Shown here: one piece after another, positions 60,833 to 64,000 of the stretch
Layout of the letters: each line of letters starts with the position of its first letter
How positions within the stretch are numbered: the stretch's first letter is position 1
NCBI RefSeq assembly: GCF_001909055.1
Contig: NZ_LVWI01000092.1
Span: forward strand, 1 to 64,000
Origin: Paenibacillus helianthi
GTDB taxonomy: Bacteria > Bacillota > Bacilli > Paenibacillales > Paenibacillaceae
Length of the DNA: 64,000 nucleotides
Reading direction: 5' to 3'
The notes under the pieces: model-generated
What the model was told of the DNA's origin: nothing
Seen by the model: only the letters and a program-made list of their open reading frames with translations
Databases searched by the model: none
Position numbers and translations under genes: made by a program

Positions 60833-62188
60833 CTATTCGGTAAGTCTGGCTTCGAGCTCTACTTTTTCTTTCTCATAGCCCGGTTTGCCGAGCAGCGCGA
60901 ACATATTCTTCTTGTATGCTTCTACGCCCGGTTGGTCAAACGGATTAACGCCCAGCAGGTATCCGCTGATTCCGCAAGCTTTTTCAAAGAAGTACACCAG
61001 GTACCCAAAGGTATAAGGCGTTTGATCCGGGATGGTCACGATCAGATTCGGCACTTGTCCGTCTGTGTGCGCCAGCATGGTACCCTGGAACGCTTTTTTG
61101 TTGACAAAATCCATGGTCTTGCCAGTCAGGAAGTTCAGACCGTCCAGATCATCCGGATCATTCTCAATCGATACATGATGCTGAACTTGTTCAACCTGAA
61201 TCACTGTTTCAAAAATATTACGGTTACCCTCTTGGATGAATTGGCCCATGGAATGCAGATCCGTGGAGAAATCAACAGAGGATGGGTAAATACCCTTGAA
61301 ATCCTTGCCTTCGCTTTCGCCGTACAGCTGCTTCCACCATTCGGATACATAGTGCAGGGAAGGTTCGTAGTTGACGAGAATTTCCGTTGTTTTGCCCTTA
61401 CGGTACAAAGCATTGCGGACTGCAGCATATTGATAGCTCTGGTTGGTAGCCACATCAGGATTGTTGAACTCATCGGCTGCGGCTGCGGCCCCTTGCATCA
61501 TTTCTTCGATGTTGATTCCGGCCACTGCGATTGGCAACAGGCCTACCGGTGTAAGCACGGAATAACGTCCGCCTACATCGTCAGGAATAATGAACGACTC
61601 ATAGCCTTCTTCATTCGCAAGCTTCTTGAGTGCGCCCTTCTCCTTGTCAGTAGTGGCGTAGATACGTTTGCGTGCTTCTTCTTTGCCGTATTTCTTCTCA
61701 AGCGCAGCGCGGAAAATGCGGAATGCGATAGCCGGCTCAGTAGTTGTTCCGGATTTGGAGATAACGTTCACGGAGAAGTCTTTGCCTTCTACAAGGTCAA
61801 GCAGGTGTGTGATGTATGTCGAGCTGATATTATTCCCTGCAAAATAAACTTCCGGTGTTTTGCGTTTGTCTTTGGAAAGGTTGTTATAGAAGGAATGCGA
61901 GAGAGCTTCAATCGCTGCACGCGCGCCCAGATAAGAACCGCCGATACCGATAACGATAAGCACATCGGAATCCCCTTGGATTTTCTTGGCAGCCTGTTGG
62001 ATACGGGCGAACTCTTCCTTGTCATAAGCTGTAGGCAGATCGATCCAGCCCAGGTAGTCGGAACCTGCTCCACTTTTGTTATGAAGCTGCTCATGGGCCA
62101 GCTTCACCGGGGCGGCAAAGTAGTCAATCTCATGCTGGCTAAAGAAGGAAAGGGCTTTGGTGTAGTCAAAATTAATCTTCTTGGACAT
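60833..62188 (-). CDS. pgi: Glucose-6-phosphate isomerase
   Basis: A 451-residue PGI that interconverts glucose 6-phosphate and fructose 6-phosphate in glycolysis. It shows IGIGGSYLGARAAIE, the SKSGTTTEPAIAFR phosphate site, and GGRYSVLTPVGLLP. The length fits the shorter Bacillus-type enzyme. AGGAGG lies 12 bases before the ATG. It is a single-gene unit. Confidence 0.97.
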   Translation of the reverse strand: MSKKINFDYTKALSFFSQHEIDYFAAPVKLAHEQLHNKSGAGSDYLGWIDLPTAYDKEEFARIQQAAKKIQGDSDVLIVIGIGGSYLGARAAIEALSHSFYNNLSKDKRKTPEVYFAGNNISSTYITHLLDLVEGKDFSVNVISKSGTTTEPAIAFRIFRAALEKKYGKEEARKRIYATTDKEKGALKKLANEEGYESFIIPDDVGGRYSVLTPVGLLPIAVAGINIEEMMQGAAAAADEFNNPDVATNQSYQYAAVRNALYRKGKTTEILVNYEPSLHYVSEWWKQLYGESEGKDFKGIYPSSVDFSTDLHSMGQFIQEGNRNIFETVIQVEQVQHHVSIENDPDDLDGLNFLTGKTMDFVNKKAFQGTMLAHTDGQVPNLIVTIPDQTPYTFGYLVYFFEKACGISGYLLGVNPFDQPGVEAYKKNMFALLGKPGYEKEKVELEARLTE

Positions 62189-62436
62189 CGGTATTGGTAA
62201 CCTCCTGTATATCTCTTTAGATTTGACACCGTTTGTTACAACTTTATAATAGGATACTTTAATTTGCCTGTACTGGCAAGGTCTTAAGGCACATCCCGGG
62301 CTTTAGTACCATGTTTTTGAAAGTTTTTGTGGAAGCGTTTGCCGCTAGAGCAAAGCACGGTTGTGTGGAACAAGCCCTGGGGGCGTGATAGAATATAACA
62401 AAGCATGCCATTTCAAAGAGCGAAGGTGGAAACGGA

Positions 62437-63339
62437 ATGAAACAGATCGGCTTTATCGGACTCGGAACCATGGGTGCACCTATGGCTTCCAATCTGCTGC
62501 GCAGCGGATTTGGGGTTACAGTGTACAACCGGACATTAAGCAAAAGCGAACCTCTCAGGGCAGAAGGCGCCCAGGTGGCTGCAACATCTCAAGAAGCCGC
62601 CAAAGGCAAGGATGTTATTATTACCATGATCAGCAACGATGATTCTATCCGTGAAGTATTCTATGGCGCAAACGGTATCCTGGATGCGATCAAACCGGGG
62701 GCAACCGTAGTCGATTCCAGTACAATATCTCCTGGTTTGGCCCGTGAAATTGCCGCAGCCGTGGAGGAACGGGGTGGAAAGTTCCTGGATGCGCCAGTAA
62801 CGGGCAGCAAACCCGCCGCCATTGAAGGTACACTGGTATTCATGGTTGGCGGCAGTGCTGATGTCATTGAAGAGCACCGGGATATCTTCGACTCTATGGG
62901 CAGACTGCTGCTGCATATGGGCGGCAACGGCAGCGGTGCAGTTGCGAAGCTGGCACATAACGCTATGGTCGGCATTCATAATGTCGCGCTCGCTGAGGGC
63001 TTCTCCATCGCGGTGAAATCAGGCGTTCCCGCTGACAAGTTCCTGGAACTGGTGAAGAACGGGTCGGCCGGCAGCAAACAAGCCGAGCTGAAGGGCCAGA
63101 AGATCATCGATAATGATTTCAGCAACCAGTTCTCCCTTGCGCTGATGCTGAAGGATCTCAAGCTGGCCTCCTCACTCAGTGACTCTACAGGTGTGCCTTC
63201 ACCTATGCTTGGCGTAGCCAAAAGCATGTTCCAGGCCGGATTCAACCACGGCTTCGGGGACGAAGATCTGTCCGCAGTGGTCAAATCCTATGAAGAATGG
63301 ATCGGCCAGAAGATCGGCGATGGCGCAAGCAAGGAATAA
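62437..63339 (+). CDS. 3-hydroxyisobutyrate dehydrogenase family NAD(P)-dependent oxidoreductase
   Basis: A 300-residue beta-hydroxyacid dehydrogenase. The Rossmann motif GFIGLGTMGAPMASNL is at the N-terminus, the substrate motif DAPVTGSKPAA in the middle, and the catalytic Lys in AKLAHNAMVG. Relatives include glyoxylate/succinic semialdehyde reductases, which this may also be. GAAGGTGG precedes the ATG. Confidence 0.93.
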   Translation: MKQIGFIGLGTMGAPMASNLLRSGFGVTVYNRTLSKSEPLRAEGAQVAATSQEAAKGKDVIITMISNDDSIREVFYGANGILDAIKPGATVVDSSTISPGLAREIAAAVEERGGKFLDAPVTGSKPAAIEGTLVFMVGGSADVIEEHRDIFDSMGRLLLHMGGNGSGAVAKLAHNAMVGIHNVALAEGFSIAVKSGVPADKFLELVKNGSAGSKQAELKGQKIIDNDFSNQFSLALMLKDLKLASSLSDSTGVPSPMLGVAKSMFQAGFNHGFGDEDLSAVVKSYEEWIGQKIGDGASKE

Positions 63340-63373
63340 GCATACTCTTCTCACATACCCAGGTTTTCATTTG

Positions 63374-63404
63374 GCGCAGCTGGAATTTCAGGCTGCGTCT
63401 TTTG
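63374..63404 (+). terminator. Short terminator-like hairpin
   Basis: GCGCAGC/GCTGCGT around an 11-base loop, then TCTTTTG. It lies between the dehydrogenase and the acetyltransferase gene. Confidence 0.5.
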
Positions 63405-63433
63405 ATGGCTAAAATCCCAAGGAGGAAATCCAT

Positions 63434-63907
63434 ATGCTGTTTATCCAGTTAGCTGATCCGTTAGACGCCCCTGCGTTAGCGAAAGTCCAAAAAGTCACAT
63501 TTGATCACGACGCCCGGCGGTTTCAGAACAAAGCTGAAGACGGACCGCCGGGATATAGCTCCAGCTCCTGGCAAAGCGAGATGATGGAGAAAGGCCTATA
63601 TTACAAGCTGCTTGCAGATGACTCTATCATCGGCGGAATGCTTGTATTCGCTTCACCGGATGAACGGGAATACCATCTCGGCCGTATCTTCATTGACCCG
63701 CTGTATCAAAACCGGGGGTACGGGCAAGATGCATTCAACTTCCTGTTCAGCACTTTCCCCAATGCGCAGAAATGGACACTGGATACCCCTTCATGGGCGG
63801 TCAGAAACCAATATTTCTATGAAAAGCTGGGATTTGTGCAGATCGCCGAGGTTTCACTCGAACCTAGTGGAGAAACACTGATTCAATATGAACTCATAGA
63901 TTGCTGA
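63434..63907 (+). CDS. GNAT family N-acetyltransferase
   Basis: A 157-residue GNAT protein with the acetyl-CoA loop in LGRIFIDPLYQNRGYGQDAFNFLF and a late NQYFYEKLGFVQIAE motif. The substrate is unknown. GGAGG precedes the ATG at 63434. The remaining 93 bp to the window edge hold no gene. Confidence 0.88.
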   Translation: MLFIQLADPLDAPALAKVQKVTFDHDARRFQNKAEDGPPGYSSSSWQSEMMEKGLYYKLLADDSIIGGMLVFASPDEREYHLGRIFIDPLYQNRGYGQDAFNFLFSTFPNAQKWTLDTPSWAVRNQYFYEKLGFVQIAEVSLEPSGETLIQYELIDC

Positions 63908-64000
63908 AGATACTGAATAGTCTGCTTCTTAAGCCATAATGAATAGGATTGCATTGCAGAATACAGCCCAACCTCTTTATTCTCAGACCTGATCCTGGTG

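Overview
The window looks like chromosomal DNA of a low- to mid-GC Bacillota, most likely Paenibacillus or a close relative. This is inferred from strong AGGAGG-type ribosome binding sites with frequent GTG/TTG starts, a giant S-layer-homology protein, a YqkE-type small protein, the bacillithiol pair BshB2/YojF, a queuosine transporter under a preQ1-I riboswitch, and Bacillus-type operon neighbours. No rRNA or tRNA gene was found.

Layout. 1-318: the 5' part of a group II intron that runs off the left edge, lodged just past a terminator. 368-3450: an RNA-repair operon (RtcB ligase, then an AAA ATPase) preceded by a promoter, a 13-codon leader ORF and a terminator-like hairpin. 3464-5583: small genes (YqkE, HxlR regulator, acetyltransferase, SDR). 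5792-11032: a 1746-residue secreted protein with three SLH motifs. 11383-15857: Xaa-Pro peptidase, queuosine-precursor transporter with preQ1 riboswitch, chemoreceptor, YnfA. 15869-29171: adenosylcobalamin late-step and salvage genes (cobQ; cobT-cobU-cobS; cobD; cbiZ-cbiB-cobC), interrupted by a MocR regulator / D-Ala-D-Ala ligase / aminotransferase operon and an AT-rich acetyltransferase. 29386-38596: lipoate ligase, YdjM-like membrane protein, a complete IS200/IS605 element with TnpA and TnpB, a DMT transporter, a HAD phosphatase, BshB2/YojF, a broken acetyltransferase and an ABC exporter.

38744-53142 is the most striking region: ten genes on one strand ending at one clear terminator, encoding HydE, a two-polypeptide pyruvate(2-oxoacid):ferredoxin oxidoreductase, a trimeric [FeFe]-hydrogenase (HydC, HydB, HydA), HydG, a divergent HydF paralogue, an aspartase-family enzyme and a second, canonical HydF. 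Read together, the oxidoreductase would make reduced ferredoxin, NADH would enter through HydB/HydC, and HydA would evolve H2, with all maturases made from the same block. Two HydF genes around an ammonium-releasing enzyme is the oddest point.

53143-64000: a repeat-rich non-coding stretch, a PhnP-like MBL hydrolase, a sulfate uptake operon (cysT-cysW-cysA-sbp), YjbQ, a TetR regulator with a YigZ protein, glucose-6-phosphate isomerase, a 3-hydroxyisobutyrate-dehydrogenase-family enzyme and a final acetyltransferase. A non-coding repeat family recurs near 24.2, 27.8 and 53.5 kb.
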